The notes below the pieces were generated by a model, which worked only from the letters and a program-made list of their open reading frames with translations, had not been told where the DNA came from and did no database searches. From Blakeslea trispora (lineage: Eukaryota; Mucoromycota; Mucoromycetes; Mucorales; Choanephoraceae), in assembly GCA_025331445.1 (NCBI GenBank), contig JAIWNE010000098.1:60080-124079 (forward strand): a stretch of 64,000 nt of DNA, read 5' to 3'. Position numbers and translations under genes: made by a program. How positions within the stretch are numbered: the stretch's first letter is position 1; the number at the start of each line of letters is the position of its first letter. Of this stretch, positions 48,397 to 58,084 are shown piece after piece.

Positions 48397-48434
48397 CTTA
48401 CCGCCGATGGCGTGTGTGTACCTTTTAGGGTAAG
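48397..48434 (+). ncRNA. Candidate structured RNA downstream of the Fanzor ORF
   Basis: Starting 69 bases after the Fanzor stop, CTTAC (48397-48401) can pair with GTAAG (48430-48434). They enclose CGCC-GAT-GGCG (48402-48412), a four-base-pair stem with a three-base loop. TnpB and Fanzor guide RNAs (omega RNA) are encoded at or beyond the 3' end of the nuclease ORF, so the position fits. The pairing is short and could be chance. Confidence 0.25.
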
Positions 48435-48678
48435 TTTTTAAATATTTATTTAAAATATTAATTTGTAAGTTTTCATTTCAGTCAACTCAAACTTGGAATA
48501 CTAACGTTTTTTGCGACTCATAGTGTCAATACCCTCTCAGTATTTTGTCACAAACCAAATGGATGAGCTAACAACCCCTTTTTAAGGCGTATTCTTGGCT
48601 CATATGACATGTCTGGGAATGATACAGAATACAGGTCATTTCGGAATTCGCGAAGTCAAGCTTCGAAAACAGAATATG

Positions 48679-49135
48679 TGTAGCGGATCAAGTAATATTT
48701 ATTGTATGATTGTTGGTTATAGTGTTCAGAGTGTGTAATAAAGTAAAGTGAAGAAAATGTCAGAATTGGTGAACTAGTGGTTTAAAATGAAAATGAAATT
48801 TGAATAAGAATTCCAGAAGAGTGGTAATGGAGATTCTGGTGATATAAATCAATATTAAAATTATATAAATGTGATATTCACAGTACAATTGATAACAAGA
48901 ATAAATTAATCAGACCACAAAAGAAAGTTGTCTTTATTCAATATACCTTTTCTAGCTCTATTTATACTAATGATGGATCCCGCATCTTAACTGAGTGTTT
49001 ACCTTACGTTGGATCACAATCGTACTCTCTGTTTATTTGTATAAGAACGTATCTTACCGTTAATCAATATTTTCATCTATGTTAACGACATGATGGCTAA
49101 TCTGACTTTATGATTTTGTAATATTTGCTGTCTCA
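48679..49135 (-). mobile_element. Possible solo LTR
   Basis: The segment begins TGTAGCGGATCAAG, ends GCTGTCTCA (TG...CA ends) and is about 457 bp, similar in size to the 433-bp LTRs at 52.2 and 57.7 kb. On the minus strand it contains TATAAATAGAGCTAG, a promoter-like TATA element in a comparable place. No target-site duplication is evident and there is no second copy in the window to align, so this is tentative. Confidence 0.3.
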
Positions 49136-49179
49136 GAGTGAATCTATTTCTATTCAACTTTTCTTTTTGCTTGCTCTCT

Positions 49180-49926
49180 TTCAACTTTTTTTTTTTTTAT
49201 AAATTGAACTCTCAAGCTACATTCAACAACTCTCAACTCACTGCTGCTAAGTCTCAAACTAGACAAGCTAATGAAGCTTCTGATTGGGACAGCTACGATG
49301 TCAAAGATTGTTTGTCTTCTGACGAGGAAGTCATTGTTAAAGATAACGAATTCGACTTTAATCAGTCTTCTCGCAACATGAATGAGGAGTTGAGTAAGGC
49401 ATTTTTTGTAGGTGCCAAGTTTAAGAGCATGAAAGAACTCAGGGAAAAGGCTCAGGAGATTGGCAATCAGTTTAACTGTCCCATCACTACTAGCAAGAGC
49501 GCCAAAGATCGTTTTATCACTTTGCAATGTAGACATGGTGGCGTTTACAGAAAAGCCATAAAGCCTCAAGTCGAAGAAGAAAAAGACGAGGCTGAAAAAG
49601 ATGTCAACAATAAGATGTTATCAAAAAAGTATAACGAAATTAGCAGAGGAACTGAATTTTGAACGGGAAACACTCTATTAGCTAAACAAAAGAGCACCAG
49701 GGTTTACAAGTCTGGCAGAAAGGAATGTCCTTTGTGTATCTACGCCAGTAAGGTATGTGATGTCGAAAATCTTTGGAAGGTTCGACAAGTCACTATCGAG
49801 CATAACCATGCTCTGAGCAATGACTTGTCAACTTATGCTGTGTACAGAAAGCTTGCTCCTAAAGACTTTGAGTTTGCCTGCAGCATGATGAGAAAAGGAG
49901 AGACACCTAGTGTTGTCTTGAAGGTA
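49180..49926 (+). pseudogene. FAR1-type DNA-binding frame, broken
   Basis: An open frame (no ATG until about 49378) reads FFVGAKFKSMKELREKAQEI, then FITLQCRHGGVYRK. After an in-frame TGA (49660-49662) it continues KECPLCIYASKVCDVENLWK, then VRQVTIEHNHALS, up to a donor at 49925. The pattern C...C-P..I-A...W-V....HNH is that of the FAR1/WRKY-GCM1 zinc region found at the N-terminus of Mutator-like transposases and derived host regulators. No DDE core follows. It may be a transposase remnant or a domesticated gene copy that has died. Confidence 0.6.
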
Positions 49927-50447
49927 AGCCAAACGGTTATTTATGTCTGCCTTTTTAGTGCAATCCGCTATCGTTTCAATGATACCATTTTTGATGATGT
50001 GTTTGAGATACGAATAATTGGTTGGTAAAATGTCTAACACATACAAAAATAGAGAGCAAAGATAAACTATCGTTGTAAGAAGTCAATGATTATATCGTCG
50101 TATTTATGCTTCTGTTCCTTACTTCTCCTCTCCTTCTTCCACCTTTCCAATCCTTCTTCAGCTGCACAACAGCCATTTTTGCATCATTGAAATCAAGCCA
50201 AGATCAAGACCAAGACGGCCGCGTACTCTTGCCTGCCATTCTTTCACCTGCAAGAGATTCTCTTGGGTATGAACAATAATTATATGCTCTTTATGCCTCC
50301 ATTTACATATGAAGGATAGTTTGCATGAATTTTACATTCCCTCTTCGGGCCTCAAATTTCCGCTATTTTCATTGGCTGAACTTTAGCCACGTCACTGAAG
50401 GACCAAAATGTTAGCACGGAGAGCTTTATTCTTTGATTTTATTCCTT

Positions 50448-51889
50448 ATGGATTATCGCAAAGAAGTTGAAAGTTCTGTTGACGGTAATACTGTTAAAGG
50501 CTTCAAAGCGAACCTTTTAAGGATATACTTTGATATGTGCAAGGAAGCTAATAACTGTCCTCCGTCGTCCAAATTTTATGATGACGTGCAATGGTGTGTA
50601 TGGGAGATGTTATTCCGTGCAGCTGAAAGAAGAAAGAGCTTGGTGTGTATAACGCATGAATTTCTATCATGGTGACTAATTTTTATAAAAACAAATTAGA
50701 CTGATGACACTATCAGCAGCATTAATGGCTCTTCCGAAGTAGCTGGTGTGAAAAGATTGTTGGCTGACGCGAATATCATGGATTGGGAAATTCCTTCTCC
50801 TTGCGAGAATGGTTTGATGATTGGACAAAATGCACAAAATGTGAACAGGCTTTTCTACGACTACCAAATTGTTTGTCTGTCCAAATTTGAGTCAGAACAG
50901 TTCTACAATTGGAGGACTGACATTCATAAACTCTTGTAAGTAGTTTCTGGGATTGTTCTTCATTCATTACTGACAAAAATTAGGTCGCTTTCTTCTATCA
51001 TTTTCCTTGATGGCATTAAGGGAGAATGTTCCTTCCTTGAGCCTCAAGTGTATCAATCCTTGTACAGCTCAATGACATCTGTCATTCGCGATGCAGTTAC
51101 TTTCACTTCTGATATCTTTTGTGATCTGCAAGATATTCTTAACGAATACAACAAAGAATTTGATTACTGAGTTACAATGTCGAAAATAATGGATGCCTAT
51201 ACCAAGCACAAGGATAACGAGTTAGTGAATTGCACTTTAAAAGCTTTGGTTGCATTGTATGTATTGTTGCTTTAGATATATATGTATATGTATATATATT
51301 GTTAATTAGTTCATATAGGTTACCTGAGATGGCTGTATATGAAACAAAGTGATCAGAAATGCATGTTCAATGTAGTTATGTGCATAATTTCATTAAGCAC
51401 ATATTTAAAGTCGATCCATATCATCATCCTCACTGCTCCAACACAAACAACAACTTTTATGGTACAAGACCTGATTATTTGGTTGATGTTCAAGGCTGTG
51501 CAAAAACACTCAATAATGTTTTTGGCGAATGTAAAGGAAAGGGTGCATCTGTTGATAGTTGCAATCGAGATAAATATAGATTAGCTGTATTTTCTCAGGT
51601 AGCAATGCAAGAGCAAAAACTGAAATCATTTCTTACTTTCTTCAGCAAAGACAACGAAATAACATTCTATATCATGAAGAAAATGAATGGTCTGTTTTTC
51701 TTTTGCAAGATTGCTCAGATCAAAATCCCAACAACTGAAGCTGATTTCAAAAGTCTCGGAGTGTATTTTAACGATATTGCCATGATAAGACAAGCATACA
51801 CATCAAATTGCCATCAAAGAGAAGCCGATGAACAACAATTTGAGACTTTGCCTTGGTCGATGTTCTCAGAAATGGCATGCAAAAGATAA
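50448..51889 (+). pseudogene. Broken gene with a PD-(D/E)xK-like motif
   Basis: Four exons, 50448-50642, 50700-50935, 50984-51256 and 51319-51889, join in phase but carry two in-frame stops (TGA at 51168-51170 and at 51350-51352). The last exon reads YGTRPDYLVD, then about 14 residues later FGECKGKGAS, a D...ExK arrangement as in the PD-(D/E)xK nuclease fold. It is followed by DKYRLAVFSQVAMQEQKLKS and a beta-rich end. I recall repeated Mucorales proteins of this general layout (RPD...GFGEVK), without a settled name. The N-terminal 230 residues are helical with no known motif. The ATG at 50448 is the first in frame; further upstream exons are possible. Confidence 0.55.
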
Positions 51890-52241
51890 ACTGTAAATAT
51901 ATTTAATAAATAACACATTTAAGACATATTTTGAAAAAATCCACATGAACTGGTATGTATCATTATGGCTCAGAGAATGTAATTTAGAGACAAAAACTCA
52001 TACACAGTGATGAAGTTTCTATTAGAGATCCTGCAGACTTCTCCAATACAGTGAACTTATGTTTACTTCAGTTAAAAAAAAAAACTTGAGATGAGAGGAT
52101 AGGTTATAAAAAGAGAAACAGAAAGGAACTCAAATTGGTAGATCAGGGTGAGATCGTTGAGAGTGGATGAAACATGTGTAGTGATGCAAATAGCATCTAA
52201 GAACTTAAACGTAAATGAGATTTCAAACGGGCAACAGTACC

Positions 52242-52674
52242 TGTGATATTTAGGTATGAAAATAGATAAAGGTTTTAGGAGGAAAAATATAGTAAGTAGT
52301 TTGAGACTGTTTTACGTGTGCCTTTATTATGAACAAAATAAATGAGAGTATTTATACCAATTGCTATCTACTATTGCTATTACGTCTTTGACTTCCTTTA
52401 GTCTTTACTCTTTACTAAATCTGGATATTCAAGAGAACAATGTCATAGACTAGTTTGTGTCACCTTTAATGACATATTGACATTTTACTTTCTTTAGCAA
52501 GACTTATTGCTTATCATCTTCTTTAGTCCAGATTCATAGCACTTGCTAATGAAATCATTCTAGACTGACATAACGTTGATAGGATTACTTAATCCAATTA
52601 TGATGTAGATCTTTATATACAAAAATAGACTTCAATTCTTAAGGAATTCATGTTCAGACAAGCCAAACACGACA
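52242..52674 (-). repeat. 3' LTR
   Basis: Identical over its 433 bp to 57652-58084 except at 52318. On the plus strand it begins TGTGATATTTAG and ends AAACACGACA, keeping TG...CA ends. It is the 3' LTR because the element reads leftwards. Confidence 0.96.
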
Positions 52675-52688
52675 TTATCCCCACCCAG
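52675..52688 (-). other. Polypurine tract
   Basis: On the minus strand the bases next to the 3' LTR read CTGGGTGGGGATAA, a purine-rich run in the correct position to prime plus-strand synthesis. Confidence 0.7.
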
Positions 52689-52870
52689 GTATTAACTAAT
52701 ACCGTCAAACACTTTGATCTATATCAGAGGCAGTACTACGAAGCAGTTACAACTTTTTTTTTTTTTTAAATACTATATACAGACTATTTGTATATGTCAG
52801 ATAATAACTCTATTATCTGGTTTACTGCAACAATGCTAAGACCAAGTCTTGATCCATAAATAACCATTAT

Positions 52871-55800
52871 TTATGATCTACGAGATCTCTTACTCTGATA
52901 GGCTCTTGTAAATCTTTTTCTCTTTGTTCCTGAATTGGCGGAGTTTTCCTTTTGAAGTTCTCTCAACAATTTCTTGTTGGCTTTATTTGTTTCCTTGATA
53001 CTTTCTGGGATTTCACCAATTCTCTGCCAATATTCAGTAATGAATTTTGGATCAGTGAAACTCTCAGCAGGTTCCCAAGTATCATAAGATTCATCATAAT
53101 CTTGCCATCTACACCTGTAGAGGTACTGGTTCTTATCATTCAACATATGAGCAACAATTGCTTCTACTTCGAAGATGTCATCTTTGTTCTCTAATATCTT
53201 ATCAGATACTTTCTTCAACAGAGAAGGTGGATAGTTTCTAGGTTCTAGAATACCTCTTTCATTCTTTAACACATAGGTATTCGCCTGAGTCTTTCTTACT
53301 ACTGTGTAAAATCCTTTATACTTAGGATCCAACTTATTTTGTTTCTCTGTCACTAGGATCATCACAGTTGATCCAGGAGGAAATTCAACTTTCTTGTGAT
53401 TAGCATCAAACACTTGTTTTTGCTTTTCTGTGACTTGCTTTACACGTTCATAGACAGCAGGGTAAACTATCTCAGTCATTCTTTTTATTTTCTCTTGCAA
53501 CTCTTTCTGAATCTGTTCAGCAGTCGCATTATCCTTCTCTTGACTAAAGTCCTTAAAGTCATTTGGGTTTCTTCCGAACATTAACGAGAAAGGGGTACTC
53601 TTTGTTCTAGCATTATACTTGCTATTCAAGAACAACTGTGCAGCAGGTACTTTCAAATCCCAATCAGTTACATTACCGACTACTAGCTTCTTAATGGTAT
53701 TCACTGCAGCTTGTACAGCTCTTTCACTTGCACCATTAGCTCTAGGATGATACTGCGATATCAATGCATGTTCAAACCCAACATTCTCTTTCAACAAGTC
53801 ATCAGTGAATTCACAAACTCGCGTCCATTGTCACTCTGTAACTTTCTCATTGGACCATAAGTACTGATTATATCCAAGATCTGCAAAGAAATTGTAGCAG
53901 CACTCTTATCCGGGATAGGTCTAAGTACATAAAACTTACTAGCAATGTCAATCATAACTAACAGGTACTCGTTTCCTCTAGTTGACATTGTAAAGGGACC
54001 AGTCAAATCAATACCCCAACTATCTCCAGGCATAGGAGCAGTTACAGGACGTAAAGGATTATAGCCTTTTCTAGAAATATTGTGACGCTGACACTGTACA
54101 CATGCTTGTACCAGATCATTGGCTTGACTCTGTGCATTACTCCAATAAATTCCTTTTCTCTTCAAGGCTTGAACTATTGCTTCTGCACCAAAATGACCTT
54201 TCAAATGTTCGTCTACTAATAGCTTATTTCTCTCATTCTCAGTGGGAGGAGTAAAGTACTCACCACTCAATACACCAGGTAAAGGTTCCAAGGAGACAGC
54301 TCCATTGCGCATGATCGACTTGATCCAATTATCCCCACCCAGTTCATTTAGCAGGGAATCACTACCTTCAAACAGACGCGACAACGCATCCGGCAACACA
54401 TTCGAAACACCTGGTAAATGAACGATCTTAAAATCATACTGCAAAATAGTGTCCATCCATGCAATCATCATCAAATTTGCGACACGTTGGGTGTGGAGAT
54501 AAGTAAGCGCCTTATGATCCGTAAACAAAGTAAAATGGGAACCATACACATATTTGTGAAAACGCTTCAACGCAAAGACAACAGCCAACAACTCACGCTT
54601 AGTGGCTGAATAATTTCTTTCACTCTTGGACAAACTCTTGGCCACGAAAGAAATGTACTTTGTCTTGCCATCAATGACTTGATACAACACTGCACCAATA
54701 CCAGTCAAAGAAGCATCACAACTAATGCAAAACTTAGCATTCATATCCGGATAGGATAATACAGTATCACTCAACAAAGCCTTCTTCAAATTATCGAAAG
54801 CAATCTGATGCTGTTCATTCCACAAATGCACAATGGACTTCTCATTTCTTAATGAGTCTAAAGGAGCCATTATTGTCGATACATTTGGAATCAGATTTCT
54901 AAAGTAGTTGATCAAACCACAATAGCGCTGGATATCTTTACCAGTCTTAGGTTGGGGGAAATCCAAAACATTGACTAACTTTCTACGATCCATAGTGATA
55001 CCAGCAGGAGATATATGGAAACCAAGTAGATAAATTTCTTTCTGGAAGAAATGACACTTCTTAGGATTTAACTTCAAGTTAACCTTAGTCAATCTTTGAA
55101 TTACTTGCTTCAAATGCTCTCTATGATCCTCAGTGTTCTTACTAGCAACCACAATGTCATCCACAAAGAATCTCACAAAAGGTAATCCTTCAAGAGCTAT
55201 ACTCATAGTTCTTTGGAATTGCGAACTGACATGCTTAATACCAAACACTGTACCAATGGGTTTGTACTGAACACCACGCCAAGTGAAACTAAGCTTATGC
55301 GCATCCTTTGGATTCAAACGCAAAGAATTGAACGCAGATTTCAAATCAAGAGTAGAATACACATTCGCACCCTTCAAATCTTCAAATAGTTCACCAATCA
55401 CAGGCAGAGGCATTCTGTCAATTGACTTCAACAACAAATTCAACATTCTAGGATCATGACATACACGATAACCAGTTGTCTCACCCTTACCATTAGTCTT
55501 AGAGACCACAGTCAAAGGTGTATTCCATGCAGTATTGGCTGGAGCTTTCTCAATGATACCATTATCTAACCACTCCTGGACTTGTTTATCCACAACTTCT
55601 TGCATAGCAATAGGAATAGGATAAGGAGCTCGATAAGCAGTAGCATTCTCAGGAGTATCCAGACATACCACACTCTCAGGAATAGTACAAAACGATCCCT
55701 TAGGAATAGCTTGATTTTCATCAATGAACTGATTGATATAATCCATCACTTTCTCAAACTCTTGAGGACCTAAAGCAGGATTATTTTCTTTACTTTCATT

Positions 55801-57627
55801 CTCTCTTTGGATAGAATCCAGAAGATCACTACGATTATTGAAACGTCTATCAGCTTCAAGTCTTTCTTCATTAGAATCCTGATCATCAAATGTCATTGGC
55901 AAACCATAAATACCAATACCCAAAGAGGACATGAAATCAGTACCAATACTGAGATCATACTCATTACTATTAGTTAAATTCATCACTTCGAATTCGCGCT
56001 GAATAGTCTGATTATTACAAGTAACACTCAATTTACAAGTACCAATTCTCTTAACAAAAGACTTACTATCAGCCAAACGAATAAAAAACTTATGAAAATT
56101 ACTCTTATTCACTAAATTTTTATTGATGTGCTCAATATAACTAATCTCTATCTTATTCTTCAAACAAAACTCTACATCCACAGAACTAAAGGTGGCACCA
56201 CAATCCAATAAGGAGTATGTTCTAATAGAATTGTTTACAAGAATAGGAAAAACAATATTAGTGCTTACTTCTTTAAAGTCTCTCTTGATGACTACATCTT
56301 TTTGATTAGACTTACACTTCAAAGCCATGTTGGCCAAAGCACTAGTATTCTCATCGTTACACGATGCCCACTTAGAGGCACTAGCCCCAGACTCGGAGTC
56401 AGAAACACCAGAACGGACAGCCATTCTCGAAACCTTTTCTTGAGCGTTTCTTTCTCTACCTGGACAGTTGTGGCCAGGGACCCAAGGAGCATGGCAGGCA
56501 TAACACTGCTTCTTCTTCAACGCCTGGTTGAAAGTCCAAGACTTCTTAGACTTTCCTCTGTCTTCACCAACCGAAGCACGCTTCTTTCCTTTTCTGTCAC
56601 CAGAGAACTCACCAGCAACAGCAGCAGACTTCGACTCACCAGGGTTCGTCAACAAAGAGGAAGAATCACGAGTGGTAGCACTCACCAAGTCAATTATGTC
56701 TTCTATCTTAGAAGGCAGTTTCGTACCATAGTTGGCGGACAAAGGGATGAGACAAGCCTCACGGACTTCCTGACGCAAGTTCCACCAGAAACAAAGAACC
56801 AACTGTACACCATCTTCAAGGCCTGCTTGTCTTCTATACTTTTGAAACTTCGAACCAAAAGCACGAGCAGATTCACCTTTCTCTTGTTTCATAGACCAGA
56901 CCCTGCCCATATTCAAGAACTTACGGAATGGAGTGTCATACTTATCAAGCAACTTGCTCTCAGCCATCTTCCAATTCAAAGCCTTGTTCTTCAGTTTGTC
57001 TTCAAACCATGAGCGATCTTCTTTGCTTAAACATATAGGCAAAAGTCTTTCCCAGTTATCATCCAGTGATAAAGAATGAGCTTCCAAAATGGTCACAAAT
57101 TCTTGACAGAAATCATATACAGAATCATATGAATCTTTTTCTCGTCTGATGACTACATCAGAATTCAATTGCAGAAAGGGAAGATTAGCAGGTACTAAAA
57201 TGCTCTTCTTCACATCCGGCATTGACACAGGAGTATGTACTGACTTCAGCACTTTCAACAACTCCTTAGCTTCCAAGTACAACCGTTGGGCTTCCTTTTG
57301 AGCTTCACTAGCATTCTTGGTATGCTGCGAAGTGGGGTTCACCTTAGAGGCAGCGAGGTAATGACCAGACAAAATCAGGTAATTGTTCTTCTTCATAGCC
57401 AAGTCTTCTTCAGCTGACTTCAACAACATCTCGGTGGTAGCCTTTTCATTAATGTTGATGAATACATTCGAGTCACCTTCATCAGCAGCAGATTCCATCT
57501 CAACATCCATAGGTTGATCAACAGGTTCAACAGGAGATTCATCAACAACAGGAGAAACAGGAGAGGGAGCAACACCAGCTTCAACATCAACAGGAGAGTT
57601 CATAGCAGTTTGTTCAGAGGCAGACAT
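52871..57627 (-). CDS. Gag-Pol polyprotein with chromodomain, one frameshift
   Basis: From the ATG at 57625-57627 one frame runs to a TGA at 53791-53793. A frame shifted by one continues from 53797 to 52871. Features by approximate residue: acidic N-terminus, Gag (about 140-330), atypical zinc knuckle CYACHAPWVPGHNC (about 377), protease LLDCGATFSS (about 475, DCGA instead of DSGA), RT with RFFVDDIVVASKN (about 820), RNase H with SCDASLTGIGAVLY (about 970), integrase zinc H..H..CVQC and SWGIDLTGPF, SDNGREF (about 1265). After the break come the last integrase block with the catalytic Glu (YHPRANGASERAVQ) and a chromodomain (YLYRCRWQDYDESYDTWEP). The shift falls inside the integrase core and has no slippery heptamer, so it is most likely a one-base deletion. 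Confidence 0.93.
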
Positions 57628-57651
57628 ATTGATCGAATTCAAACTAAAAAA

Positions 57652-58084
57652 TGTGATATTTAGGTATGAAAATAGATAAAGGTTTTAGGAGGAAAAATAT
57701 AGTAAGTAGTTTGAGACTGTTTTACGTATGCCTTTATTATGAACAAAATAAATGAGAGTATTTATACCAATTGCTATCTACTATTGCTATTACGTCTTTG
57801 ACTTCCTTTAGTCTTTACTCTTTACTAAATCTGGATATTCAAGAGAACAATGTCATAGACTAGTTTGTGTCACCTTTAATGACATATTGACATTTTACTT
57901 TCTTTAGCAAGACTTATTGCTTATCATCTTCTTTAGTCCAGATTCATAGCACTTGCTAATGAAATCATTCTAGACTGACATAACGTTGATAGGATTACTT
58001 AATCCAATTATGATGTAGATCTTTATATACAAAAATAGACTTCAATTCTTAAGGAATTCATGTTCAGACAAGCCAAACACGACA
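57652..58084 (-). repeat. 5' LTR
   Basis: Same 433 bp as the LTR at 52242-52674. Only 24 bp separate it from the Gag ATG, so the leader is very short and I see no obvious tRNA primer-binding site. Confidence 0.96.

Larger units (their letters stand above)
52242..58084 (-). mobile_element. Ty3-type (chromovirus) LTR retrotransposon
   Basis: A complete element of 5843 bp: two 433-bp LTRs, a gag-pol reading frame and a polypurine tract, all oriented on the minus strand. Domain order Gag, protease, RT, RNase H, integrase, chromodomain places it in the Ty3/Gypsy chromoviruses. The LTRs differ at one position by eye (52318 G against 57728 A), so the insertion is young. The five bases flanking each side (GTACC on the left, CTATT on the right) do not match, so no target-site duplication is visible. 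Confidence 0.97.

Noticed and set aside
53785..53800. Programmed frameshift between Gag and Pol
   Set aside because: The shift lies in the integrase core, after RT and RNase H, with no slippery heptamer, so a deletion or sequence error is more likely.
56302..57012. 236-codon plus-strand open frame within the retrotransposon
   Set aside because: It lies antisense to the Gag region, which is intact and has recognisable motifs.
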